A stretch of DNA of 13,940 nt from Pseudomonadota bacterium (GCA_030271565.1 JARXKR010000013.1:1-13940), one strand, 5' to 3'. Shown: positions 1 through 6,667, counted from the first letter of the stretch. Notes: generated by a model not told the origin, from the sequence alone. Made by a program: numbers and translations.

Positions 1-399
1 TTGGTGCTCGGGCGGCTCGCGGTGGTGATTGCCAACCGTCTGCGCGGCAAGCACAAGCCCAGCTTCACCCCGCACGTCGATTGCGGCGATCATGTCGTCG
101 TGATCAACGCCGGCAAGGTCAGGCTGACCGGCAACAAGCTTAAGCTGAAGACCTATTACAAGCACACCGGTTATGCCGGCGGAATCAAGGAAGTAACTGC
201 GGGCAAAGTGCTCGACGGCCGCTTTCCTGAGCGCGTGCTTGAAAAGGCAGTCGAACGCATGGTGCCGCGCGGTCCCTTGGGCCGTGACCAGATGCGCGCT
301 CTGCATCTCTACGCCGGGACCGAGCATCCGCACGGCGGAACCCAGCCCGAAGTGCTCGATGTTGCCGCGATGAGCCGCAAGAACAAGGTGGGTGCATAA
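1..399 (+). CDS. rplM: 50S ribosomal protein L13, 5' end cut off by the window
   Basis: Large-subunit ribosomal protein L13, an early assembly protein that binds 23S rRNA. The visible 132 residues match the family from the LGRLA motif at residues 3-7 through RGKHKPSFTPHVD, the TGNK loop, the YYKHTGYAGG stretch (about residues 52-61) and the PRGPLGR motif (about 89-95). Full-length L13 is about 140-160 residues, so roughly the first 25-30 are missing. The TTG at position 1 is therefore an internal leucine codon and not a start. The gene ends in TAATG, so its stop overlaps the rpsI start by one base, which implies translational coupling of the two ribosomal genes. Identification is firm; only the true start is unknown. 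Confidence 0.97.
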   Translation: MVLGRLAVVIANRLRGKHKPSFTPHVDCGDHVVVINAGKVRLTGNKLKLKTYYKHTGYAGGIKEVTAGKVLDGRFPERVLEKAVERMVPRGPLGRDQMRALHLYAGTEHPHGGTQPEVLDVAAMSRKNKVGA

Positions 400-893
400 T
401 GTCCGAAACTACTGTCACCGATCTCGCCGACCTCGGTGAAATTGCCGAAGTCCCTGCCGCTCCGCCGGTATCGACGATGCCGCTGCGCGAGCAGCAGATC
501 GACGCCCAGGGCCGCGCTTATGCCACCGGCCGCCGCAAGGATGCGGTCGCCCGTGTCTGGATCAAGCCCGGTTCGGGCAAGGTCGTGATCAACGGCCGCG
601 AACAGGCCGTGTACTTCGCCCGCCCGACCCTGCGCCTGGTGCTCAACCAGCCGTTCCAGGTGTCGGAACGCGAAGGCCAGTACGATGTCATCGCCACCGT
701 CAAGGGCGGCGGTCTCTCGGGCCAGGCTGGTGCGGTCAAGCACGGCATTTCGCAAGCGCTGACCCGGTTCGAACCGGCGCTGCGCGGCGTGGTCAAGGCC
801 GCCGGGTTCCTGACCCGCGATAGCCGCGCGGTCGAACGCAAGAAGTACGGCAAGGCCAAGGCCCGCAAGAGCTTCCAGTTCTCGAAGCGCTAA
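399..893 (+). CDS. rpsI: 30S ribosomal protein S9
   Basis: Small-subunit ribosomal protein S9; its basic C-terminal tail reaches the P-site tRNA. The core begins near residue 43 with ATGRRKDAVARVW, followed by GSGKVVINGRE and the conserved ending KKYGKAKARKSFQFSKR, where the terminal SKR is the tRNA-contacting tail. At 164 residues it is about 35 longer than the E. coli protein. The extra part is an acidic, alanine- and proline-rich N-terminus, as is usual in alphaproteobacteria. The ATG shares its A with the rplM stop codon, and an AAGGTGG Shine-Dalgarno-like stretch lies about 7 nt upstream inside rplM. A strong hairpin terminator follows 25 bp downstream, so rpsI closes this operon. Confidence 0.98.
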   Translation: MSETTVTDLADLGEIAEVPAAPPVSTMPLREQQIDAQGRAYATGRRKDAVARVWIKPGSGKVVINGREQAVYFARPTLRLVLNQPFQVSEREGQYDVIATVKGGGLSGQAGAVKHGISQALTRFEPALRGVVKAAGFLTRDSRAVERKKYGKAKARKSFQFSKR

Positions 894-918
894 GCTTCGC
901 TGCGTTACCAGAATCAAG

Positions 919-948
919 AAAGGGCGGTCCTGCGCGGCCGCCCTTTTT
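919..948 (+). terminator. Rho-independent terminator after rpsI, possibly bidirectional
   Basis: A perfect 9-bp stem, AAAGGGCGG (919-927) with CCGCCCTTT (938-946), encloses a 10-nt loop and runs into TTTTT (944-948). It lies 25 bp after the rpsI stop and 8 bp before the stop of the convergent metallophosphoesterase gene. Read on the minus strand, the same hairpin is followed by TTTCTT, so it could also terminate the leftward unit. Confidence 0.88.
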
Positions 949-955
949 GGTTTGG

Positions 956-1813
956 TTAGTGGGTGGGTGGATCGACCGCAGGAACGGCGCCGATGGGCGC
1001 GACCGGTTCGCCGGGCTGGCGCGGTGGCAGCGCGTTCTTAGGGACCGCGTCAAGCTGCATCTGGTCGGTTGGAACCTCTGCCGAATTGCACACCCGGACG
1101 GTGATCGCATCGGCTGTCACAGTTATCTCGTTATAGCTCGCCGGGGTCGAACGGATGCGCTTCGACAAAGTGCCGGCGCCGATCATCCGCAGCGGTCCAT
1201 TGGCAGTCTCGGCAATCAGATCGAACGGATCGTGGACGTGTCCGCTGAGCACCGCCGCGACCCCGCGCTTGGCCAGCTCCGCCATCGCCGCGGTACCGCC
1301 GATGGTCAGCAGCTGCCCGCGCGGGCCGCGCTCGATCAGCGGGTGGTGCGCGGTGACCAGCACGCGGCTGCCCTTCGGGACCCGGTCGATCGCTGCCAGA
1401 GTTTCAGCCAGGGCGCGCCCGCTGACTCGCCCTTCGGACCACGGCCAGCGCCATTGCGCCTTGACCGAGGTGAGCAGCGGAACCACCGAAATCCCCGGCA
1501 AAGTAAGCTGCTTTTCGAGCAGGCGCTGCACTTCGAGGAACCGCCGATACGGGTCGGCGAACCGTTCAAACAGGTTGAAATACGGCATGTCGTGATTGCC
1601 GACTTCGACTGTCACCGGGACCTTAAGTGCGCCGATCCAGTCGCGTGCGGCGGCGAATTCGTGGCGGCGAGCGCGCATGGTGAGGTCGCCGGTGATCAGC
1701 ACCGCAGCCGGCTGCTGGCGGGTGATCGCAGCGCTCACGGCGCCGAGCGCAACGCGATCTTCCAGCCCGAAATGGATGTCGCTGAGATGAAACAGCGTCA
1801 GAGTGTCAGCCAT
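956..1813 (-). CDS. Metallophosphoesterase, class III cyclic-nucleotide phosphodiesterase-like (CpdA type)
   Basis: A 285-residue predicted cytoplasmic dinuclear-metal phosphoesterase. The metal-ligand motifs are all present and in order: Asp12-x-His14 (SDIHFG), Gly-Asp43 (TGDLTMRARR), GNHD at 72-75, His156/His157 (TAHHPL) and GHVH at 191-194. The GDLTMRARRHEF and GNHDMPYFNLFERF neighbourhoods resemble class III phosphodiesterases (the CpdA/Rv0805 group), which hydrolyse cyclic nucleotides or other phosphodiesters; the actual substrate cannot be read from sequence. The last 35 or so residues are a proline-rich tail of low complexity. I chose the ATG at 1813: a longer frame to 1891 adds 26 basic residues that lie entirely within the upstream gene, while homology starts at MADTLTLFHLSDIH. 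The start overlaps the kinase-like gene by 8 nt (ATGGCTGA), so the two are probably translationally coupled. Confidence 0.88.
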   Translation of the reverse strand: MADTLTLFHLSDIHFGLEDRVALGAVSAAITRQQPAAVLITGDLTMRARRHEFAAARDWIGALKVPVTVEVGNHDMPYFNLFERFADPYRRFLEVQRLLEKQLTLPGISVVPLLTSVKAQWRWPWSEGRVSGRALAETLAAIDRVPKGSRVLVTAHHPLIERGPRGQLLTIGGTAAMAELAKRGVAAVLSGHVHDPFDLIAETANGPLRMIGAGTLSKRIRSTPASYNEITVTADAITVRVCNSAEVPTDQMQLDAVPKNALPPRQPGEPVAPIGAVPAVDPPTH

Positions 1814-2657
1814 GCCCGGTTGCAAGCAGATCGAGCGCCAGCGTGGCAAGCGAAAAGCGTATCTCAGGGCCGCCCTGCGCGCGCTCGCCATCGATCATCA
1901 GTTCGATCGGAACGCTGTCGAGCGAACGGCATTCGAGCACCGGGTGTGCGCCCAGCGGATCATGCGGACCCTCGCGGAAATCGCGCTGCAGCAGCGCCAG
2001 GCCCTGTTTGAAATAATCGCCAAAGCTGTCCGAACGATAGCCCGACACGTCCAGTCCGCCGTTGCCGGGCACGATCCGCACCCCGGCGTATCCTTCAGGA
2101 TGGCCGAGCGCAGGCGAGGTTATTGCCACCATTGCGCCGCTTGCACTGTGCTTGACGGCGTCCACCGCAGTGCTGGCAACCATGCCCAGATCACCCTCGC
2201 GCAGTCCCTCGCGCACATCGCTCCATTTGGCCCCGGGCCCGGCGAGCACTTCGCACAGTGCGGTATGCCCGGGCCAGCGTACGCAGGGTCGCCGCACAAT
2301 TCGCGCCTGCCTGGCAGCGAAAGCGGCGACGATGGCGGCGGTCTCGCATGGCTCATGCAGCATCCGGGCGAGCAGATTGGTGGTCCCTCCGGGAAGTACC
2401 AACACTTGCCCGTCCCAATCTTCGAGCGGGGCAAGCAGCGCGCTGAGCGTGCCATCGCCAGTGAACACCGCGAGAGTGCCGACCCCGCCTTGTTCAAGCG
2501 CTACCCGGTCGGGCAAGTCTTCGTTGGCCACATCGACAACCCGGCCGGGTGCGTGTCCGGCCTCGCGCAGGCGTTCGATCAGCTCGGAAAGCGCAGTGGC
2601 ATCGTTGCTGCCGCTGGCGCTATTGGCGACCAGCCACAAAATGGCGGGATCAAGCAT
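1806..2657 (-). CDS. Diacylglycerol/sphingosine kinase-family protein (DagK catalytic domain), divergent
   Basis: A 283-residue protein with the DAGK catalytic fold. The nucleotide-binding glycine motif appears as TGDGTLSALL (residues 66-75), and the second signature, PGGTTNLLAR, is at 89-98. The opening strand LWLVANSASGS (7-17) matches the usual LVVNPxSG. Family members such as DgkB, YegS and sphingosine kinases phosphorylate lipid hydroxyls at the inner membrane face. Here the canonical GGDGTxNE reads TGDGTLSA, so the first Gly and the Asn-Glu pair are replaced. Activity or substrate may therefore differ. The ATG at 2657 has an AAAAGGA Shine-Dalgarno about 11 nt upstream. The stop overlaps the metallophosphoesterase start, suggesting paired kinase and phosphoesterase functions. 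The family call is good; the lipid substrate is unknown. Confidence 0.8.
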   Translation of the reverse strand: MLDPAILWLVANSASGSNDATALSELIERLREAGHAPGRVVDVANEDLPDRVALEQGGVGTLAVFTGDGTLSALLAPLEDWDGQVLVLPGGTTNLLARMLHEPCETAAIVAAFAARQARIVRRPCVRWPGHTALCEVLAGPGAKWSDVREGLREGDLGMVASTAVDAVKHSASGAMVAITSPALGHPEGYAGVRIVPGNGGLDVSGYRSDSFGDYFKQGLALLQRDFREGPHDPLGAHPVLECRSLDSVPIELMIDGERAQGGPEIRFSLATLALDLLATGHG

Positions 2658-2709
2658 GGGAGGAAAATCCTTTTGGCACCAACGACCAAGCGGCCAATTC
2701 GATCCGGGG

Positions 2710-2964
2710 TTACACCCGTCCGCTGAGGATCAACCATGCGGAAACAACGTTGACCGCGATGTAGCCCGCATAGAACAATGCCCAGCCCGATGAGCCTTGC
2801 GCGACCACCAGCATTGAGCCAAGCAGCATCGCGAATTCGACATAAAGCGAAAATCGTCCGCCGAGCAGGTGGAAGAAAAACGGCACTTTGCCGAGCAGGG
2901 GATGATCGCTTTCGAGCACGGCGTTGTGCACCGCAAAATTGCCCATGCCGAGCAGGAAGACCAC
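2710..2964 (-). CDS. Small hypothetical membrane protein (about three TM segments)
   Basis: An 84-residue very hydrophobic protein that I cannot assign to a named family. Predicted membrane segments lie at about residues 1-15, 38-57 and 60-80, with a conserved-looking loop LESDHPLLGKVPFFFHLLGGRFSLYVEF between the first two. It sits 23 bp after the LytTR regulator and 52 bp before the lipid-kinase-like gene, so it is probably in the same transcript. The start is odd: GTG at 2964 is the only ATG/GTG/TTG initiation codon in frame, yet the in-frame sequence just upstream reads LRLRITGLI, which would complete a basic-then-hydrophobic first membrane helix. An AAGG lies 6 nt before an in-frame ATC there. 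The real start may be non-canonical or mutated. It is likely a real gene of unknown role. Confidence 0.65.
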   Translation of the reverse strand: MVFLLGMGNFAVHNAVLESDHPLLGKVPFFFHLLGGRFSLYVEFAMLLGSMLVVAQGSSGWALFYAGYIAVNVVSAWLILSGRV

Positions 2965-2987
2965 GATAAGACCCGTGATGCGTAGCC

Positions 2988-3725
2988 TTAACGGCCAGCC
3001 ATCGCCTTGGCACGTGAAAGATAAGTCCGCCCGATCCGCACCATGGTGCCGTCATCGAGTTCGGCTGACCAAACCCCGAGCCCATCGTGGCGCAGCCCGG
3101 TGATGCGGTCGCGGCGCAGGATGGTCGAGCGGTGAAGGCGGATGAAGCGGCCCGGATCGAGCCGCGCCTCAAGCCCGGAAACGGTCTGGAGCAGCAGATA
3201 ACTGCGCCCACCGACGTGGAGCCGGACATAGTCGCGTTCGGCATCGATCCGTTCGACATCGGCGGCGGCGATGCGCAGAAGTTCGCTGCGATAGGGCACC
3301 CAGAATTCGCTAAGCCATTGCGGCTCACCACGGGCGCGGGTGCTGCGCCGGGCGATCGCGCGCGACACTGCACGTTCGAGTCGTTCCGGGGTGACCGGCT
3401 TGAGCACGTAGTCGAACGCGTCGAGATCGAATGCTTCGACAGCGAAATTCTCGTGCGCGGTGACAAACACCACTGCCGGAGCGGCGTCACGCCGGGTCAA
3501 GGCGCGTGCCACCGCGAGCCCGTCGAGTTCGGGCATGGTGATGTCGAGCAGCACTAGGTCGGGCGCTAGATCGGCAATAGCCACCAGCGCCGCCGCACCG
3601 TCGCGCGCGGTGCCGACCACCCGCAGCCCCGCAATCCCGCCACAGATAAGCTCCATCCGCTCGAGCGCGAGCGGCTCGTCATCGACGATCAGCGTGGCGA
3701 GTTCGGCGGTGTCGGCGTCAATCAT
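2988..3725 (-). CDS. LytTR-family two-component response regulator
   Basis: A 245-residue cytoplasmic response regulator with an N-terminal receiver domain and a C-terminal LytTR DNA-binding domain. In the receiver (about residues 9-125), the acidic pair is Asp15/Asp16, the phosphoacceptor is Asp61 (LLDITMPELDG), the switch residues are Thr89 and Tyr106, and the conserved lysine is Lys109 (DYVLKP). The LytTR domain (about 138-243) shows ERDYVRLH, GRFIRLHRSTI and the final GRTYLSRAK. Such regulators bind paired direct repeats about one dimer apart. The gene overlaps the histidine kinase by 8 nt (ATGATTGA), so the pair is translationally coupled and surely cognate. The signal and regulon are unknown; a candidate binding element lies just upstream of the kinase gene. 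Confidence 0.95.
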   Translation of the reverse strand: MIDADTAELATLIVDDEPLALERMELICGGIAGLRVVGTARDGAAALVAIADLAPDLVLLDITMPELDGLAVARALTRRDAAPAVVFVTAHENFAVEAFDLDAFDYVLKPVTPERLERAVSRAIARRSTRARGEPQWLSEFWVPYRSELLRIAAADVERIDAERDYVRLHVGGRSYLLLQTVSGLEARLDPGRFIRLHRSTILRRDRITGLRHDGLGVWSAELDDGTMVRIGRTYLSRAKAMAGR

Positions 3726-4914
3726 CGACTTCGAGTGGCAGTCGGATCACCGAGCGCCACCCGCCCCCATCGCCAGGCCCCGAGACCAGGCTCGCGGCAT
3801 CACCGTAGCGTACCGCCAGCCGGTCGCGGACATTGGCGAGGCCGATCCCGAAACCATGCTCGCCGTCATCGGGAATGGCCGGGCCATCGTCGCTGACTTC
3901 GAGCACGAGCTGGCCGACGTCCTCGCGCGCGGTCACCGCCACGGTTACCGGGCGCGCGGTCGCGGCGACAGCGTAGCGCACCGAATTTTCGACCAGCGGC
4001 TGGAGGATCAGCCCCGGCACGCAGGCCTGCTCGAGTGCTTGCGGAAGATCGAACCGGGTCCGCAGCCGCTCGGGAAAGCGCACCGCTTCGATCTCAAGGT
4101 AGGAGCGCTGCAGTGCAACTTCGGCTTCAAGCGCAATATCGCCGGTCGGGTCTTCAGCCAGGCTGCGGCGGTAGAACGCCGAGAGCGTCTGGATCATCTT
4201 CTCCGCCGCCGCGTCTTTGCCGGTCATCACCAGCGCAGAAAGCGAATTCAACGTATTGAACAGGAAGTGCGGGTTGACCTGGTAACGCAGCGAACGCAAC
4301 TCCGAGGCCTTGGCGGCGCGGCGGTATTCGCCTTCGCGCCGTTCGGCCGCGCGCGCCTGTTCGGCATTGACCATCGCAAAATAAAGCGCGGCCCAGGCGA
4401 GCAGCAGAAAATAGCGCCCGATCGCGATATCGGTCAGCTGGCGCCACAGGCCTTGCTCGGCAAATTTCTGCTGCAACTGCGCCAACTGCGCGCGGCTCAA
4501 TTGCGGTGGATCAGGAATATCGACCAGCACGTTGCCGGCGGTATCATGGCGGACCTGGACCTCGCTCGGGTTGCGTTCCTGCTTGAAATTGCGCTGGTCG
4601 ATGCCTGAAAATACCTGGGTGTTGATCAAGGCCAGTGCGAGTGCGGCGGGCACCATCAGCACCGCAGCGATTCCCATCCGCACGCCGACCCGGCGGCGGT
4701 CGAACAGCCGCAGGATCGACCAGACCATTACCGTCATTGCGATCCCGGCCAGCGTCACCACGCTGCGCAGGCCGAGCATCTCGGAAAAGTATGTACGGTC
4801 GATCAGCAAGCTGCGCAGCGTGATCAGCGCAAGATAGCACAGCCAGATCCCGGCAATCGAAGCGAGCACGATGCGGGTTGGCACGCGGCCGGGCTGGAGG
4901 TTGATTTCGTCCAT
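3718..4914 (-). CDS. LytS/YehU-type membrane sensor histidine kinase
   Basis: A 398-residue inner-membrane histidine kinase of the His_kinase (PF06580) plus HATPase_c type. Membrane helices lie at about residues 15-37, 50-70, 79-98 and 164-182. The RLFDRRRVGVR loop after helix 2 marks the cytoplasmic side, which leaves residues about 99-163 as a charged periplasmic loop, the likely sensing part. The phosphoacceptor is His216 in QVNPHFLFNTLNSLSAL. The ATP domain has the N-box LQPLVENSVRYAV (Asn310), SDDGP (about 341-345) and the glycine box GFGIGLANVRDRL (354-366). I chose the ATG at 4914; the frame runs open to a TTG at 5037, but that would begin inside the fumarase gene. No clear Shine-Dalgarno precedes 4914. 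It pairs with the overlapping LytTR regulator. Confidence 0.93.
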   Translation of the reverse strand: MDEINLQPGRVPTRIVLASIAGIWLCYLALITLRSLLIDRTYFSEMLGLRSVVTLAGIAMTVMVWSILRLFDRRRVGVRMGIAAVLMVPAALALALINTQVFSGIDQRNFKQERNPSEVQVRHDTAGNVLVDIPDPPQLSRAQLAQLQQKFAEQGLWRQLTDIAIGRYFLLLAWAALYFAMVNAEQARAAERREGEYRRAAKASELRSLRYQVNPHFLFNTLNSLSALVMTGKDAAAEKMIQTLSAFYRRSLAEDPTGDIALEAEVALQRSYLEIEAVRFPERLRTRFDLPQALEQACVPGLILQPLVENSVRYAVAATARPVTVAVTAREDVGQLVLEVSDDGPAIPDDGEHGFGIGLANVRDRLAVRYGDAASLVSGPGDGGGWRSVIRLPLEVDD

Positions 4915-4958
4915 GGTCAAACTTGGGTTAGCCGCAGGACACCTGCCAAGGCCAGCGG

Positions 4959-4990
4959 CTTGGTCGAAGCGACTCTTGTGTTGGTCGAGG
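4959..4990. promoter_or_regulatory. Candidate LytTR-type operator: TTGGTCGA direct repeat, 21-bp period
   Basis: In the 94-bp gap between the fumarase stop and the kinase start, TTGGTCGA occurs at 4960-4967 and again at 4981-4988. Adding the next two bases gives TTGGTCGAAG and TTGGTCGAGG, 9 of 10 identical, exactly 21 bp apart. LytTR regulators are known to bind two roughly 9-bp direct repeats separated by about 12-13 bp, which is the same geometry. It lies about 46-76 bp upstream of the kinase ATG, fitting autoregulation. Base match to the published LytTR consensus is only partial, so the assignment rests on spacing and location. Confidence 0.45.
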
Positions 4991-5008
4991 ATATTGCCCG
5001 CTCCCGCA

Positions 5009-6532
5009 TCAGGTCGGCAGCAGGTGTTCGCGCGCAATCTTCTCTTTCCACACCAGCGGAGCGAGCTGGTGGACGTTGTTACCTTCCGAATCGACTGCGA
5101 CCGTCACCGGCATATCCTCGACCGTGAATTCGTAGATCGCCTCCATCCCGAGGTCCTCGAACGCCACCACTTTGGCCCCGCGGATTGCCCGGCTGACCAG
5201 ATAGGCGGCGCCGCCAACCGCCATCAGGTAGGCAACTTTGTGCTTGGCAATCTCGCTGACCGCACCCTGACCGCGCTCGGCCTTGCCGATCATGGTCAGC
5301 AGCCCAAGCTCGAGCATCATTTCGGTGAACTTGTCCATCCGTGTCGCGGTGGTCGGACCGGCCGGGCCAACCACTTCGCCGATCACCGGGTCGACCGGGC
5401 CGACATAATAGATTGCGCGGCCTTTGAACTCGACCGGCAGCGCCTCGCCTTTGGCCAGCATGTCCTGGATGCGCTTGTGCGCGGCATCGCGCCCGGTGAG
5501 CATCTTGCCGTTGAGCAGCAGCCGGTCGCCCTGCTTCCAGCTTTGCACGATCTCAGGGGTCAGGTGATCGAGGTCGACGCGGATCGCGGCGGCGTCAGGC
5601 TGCCAGTGCACGTCGGGCCACTCATCCAGCTTTGGGGTTTCGAGGTACACCGGTCCCGAGCCATCGAGGGTGAAATGCGCGTGGCGGGTGGCGGCGCAGT
5701 TGGGGATCATCCCGACGGGCTTGCCTGCGGCGTGGCACGGCGCGTCGAGGATCTTGACGTCGAGGATGGTCGATAGTCCGCCCAGCCCCTGCGCGCCGAT
5801 CCCCAAAGCGTTGACCCGGTCGAAGATCTCGATCCGCATCCGTTCGATATCGGTCGAGGCCCCGCGCTGCTTCAATTGCGCCATGTCGATCGGCTCCATC
5901 AGCGCCTGCTTGGCGAGCTGCATGCAGTGTTCGGCGGTGCCCCCGATGCCGATCCCGAGCATCCCGGGCGGGCACCAGCCGGCGCCCATTTGCGGGAGCA
6001 TTTCCTCGACCCAGTCTTGCACCGAATCGCTCGGGTTCATCATTTTGAACTTCGACTTGTTCTCGCTCCCGCCGCCCTTGGCCGCGACGTCGATGCCGAC
6101 CGAGCGGCCCGGGACCATGGTCACGTGAACCACGGCAGGGGTGTTGTCGCGGGTGTTGCGGCGGGTGAACGCGGGATCGGCCAGCACCGAGGCACGCAGC
6201 TTGTTGTCGGGGTTGAGATAGGCCTGACGCACCCCCTCGTCGACCACCTCTTGCAGGCTGCGCGCCGATTCGAGCCGGCACTCCTGGCCCCATTCGATCA
6301 GCACGTTGACGATCCCGGTATCTTGGCAGATCGGGCGGTGGCCCTCGGCGCACATCCGGCTGTTGGTCAGGATCTGGGCGATCGCGTCCTTCGCCGCCGG
6401 CCCCTGCTCGGCCTTGTAGGCCTCGCCCAGTGCGCGGATGTAATCCATCGGATGGTAATAGCTGATGAACTGGAGCGCGTCGGCGACGCTTTCGATCAGG
6501 TCAGTCTCGCGAATGGTCACCATCTCGGTCAC
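5009..6532 (-). CDS. fumA: Class I fumarate hydratase (4Fe-4S, single chain)
   Basis: Catalyses reversible hydration of fumarate to L-malate in the TCA cycle, in the cytoplasm, using an oxygen-sensitive 4Fe-4S cluster. The 507-residue chain carries both the N-terminal domain (to about residue 280) and the C-terminal swivelling domain (GPVDPVIGEVVGPAGPTTATRMD, about 380-400). Three cysteines match the cluster ligands in spacing: Cys69 (RPICQDTG), Cys187 (GWCPPGM) and Cys279 (IPNCAATRH). KGGGSENKSKFKMMNPSD is also diagnostic. I chose GTG at 6532 because AAGGA lies 8 nt before it. The ATG at 6523, giving MVTIRETDLIESV, is the alternative but sits 17 nt from that site. It is transcribed away from the PIMT-like gene; no clear terminator separates it from the kinase gene downstream. 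Confidence 0.95.
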   Translation of the reverse strand: MTEMVTIRETDLIESVADALQFISYYHPMDYIRALGEAYKAEQGPAAKDAIAQILTNSRMCAEGHRPICQDTGIVNVLIEWGQECRLESARSLQEVVDEGVRQAYLNPDNKLRASVLADPAFTRRNTRDNTPAVVHVTMVPGRSVGIDVAAKGGGSENKSKFKMMNPSDSVQDWVEEMLPQMGAGWCPPGMLGIGIGGTAEHCMQLAKQALMEPIDMAQLKQRGASTDIERMRIEIFDRVNALGIGAQGLGGLSTILDVKILDAPCHAAGKPVGMIPNCAATRHAHFTLDGSGPVYLETPKLDEWPDVHWQPDAAAIRVDLDHLTPEIVQSWKQGDRLLLNGKMLTGRDAAHKRIQDMLAKGEALPVEFKGRAIYYVGPVDPVIGEVVGPAGPTTATRMDKFTEMMLELGLLTMIGKAERGQGAVSEIAKHKVAYLMAVGGAAYLVSRAIRGAKVVAFEDLGMEAIYEFTVEDMPVTVAVDSEGNNVHQLAPLVWKEKIAREHLLPT

Positions 6533-6567
6533 GGCACGGTTCCTTCTGCTGGCGCTACTTTCCCGCC

Positions 6568-6597
6568 CCAATAGGCGCAGCTCTGCCTGTCCGTCAA
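6568..6597 (-). promoter_or_regulatory. Candidate fumarase promoter
   Basis: On the minus strand TTGACG (6597-6592) and a weak -10-like TATTGG (6573-6568) are separated by 18 bp. Transcription would begin near 6561, giving a leader of about 28 nt that contains the AAGGA Shine-Dalgarno and leads to the GTG at 6532. The -35 box is good and the -10 box is poor, which is common in alphaproteobacterial promoters. Confidence 0.35.
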
Positions 6598-6603
6598 AGC
6601 GCT

Positions 6604-6620
6604 TGGCGCAGCATGTGCCA
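6604..6620. promoter_or_regulatory. Inverted repeat in the fumarase / PIMT-like divergent region
   Basis: TGGCGCA (6604-6610) and TGTGCCA (6614-6620) form a 7-bp dyad with one mismatch around GCA. It lies just upstream of the proposed fumarase -35 box, a place where activators often bind. No regulator can be named. Confidence 0.25.
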
Positions 6621-6629
6621 CCGGTTATG

Positions 6630-6645
6630 AGGCAAGCGATTGCCT
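6630..6645. promoter_or_regulatory. Inverted repeat overlapping the proposed -35 box of the PIMT-like/tolC unit
   Basis: AGGCAA (6630-6635) and TTGCCT (6640-6645) are a perfect 6-bp dyad around GCGA. The right arm is itself the proposed -35 hexamer, so a protein bound here would block the promoter. It could equally be a chance dyad, since six-base arms are short. Confidence 0.3.
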
Positions 6646-6667
6646 AGCTGTTTTAGTTGTGTAATAC
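6640..6667 (+). promoter_or_regulatory. Candidate promoter for the PIMT-like / tolC / popZ run
   Basis: TTGCCT (6640-6645) and TAATAC (6662-6667) are separated by 16 bp. The start would fall near 6674, leaving a short leader with AAGGG (6678-6682) placed 9 nt before the ATG at 6692. Confidence 0.4.

Noticed and set aside
1..3. TTG at position 1 as the start of L13
   Set aside because: It aligns with an internal residue of L13; the usual first 25-30 residues are simply outside the window.
947..2726. Long plus-strand open frames (354 and 307 residues) over the phosphoesterase and lipid-kinase-like genes
   Set aside because: No domain, signal or ribosome site; the minus strand here encodes full family motifs with consistent overlaps.
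2579..3490. A 303-residue minus-strand frame overlapping the regulator, the small membrane gene and the lipid-kinase-like gene
   Set aside because: It is a different frame of three better supported genes; composition is Arg/Ser/Pro-rich with no motif.
4940..4962. Imperfect hairpin in the gap between fumarase and the kinase, considered as a terminator
   Set aside because: The stem has a bulge and no T-run follows, so it does not meet the form of an intrinsic terminator.
4915..5037. A longer histidine kinase starting at TTG 5037
   Set aside because: It would start inside the fumarase gene and add 41 residues without family character. The ATG at 4914 gives a normal short N-terminus before the first helix.
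3460..5776. Plus-strand open frames of 382 and 301 residues over the kinase and fumarase
   Set aside because: Antisense shadows of well-conserved minus-strand genes; their translations show no family pattern.
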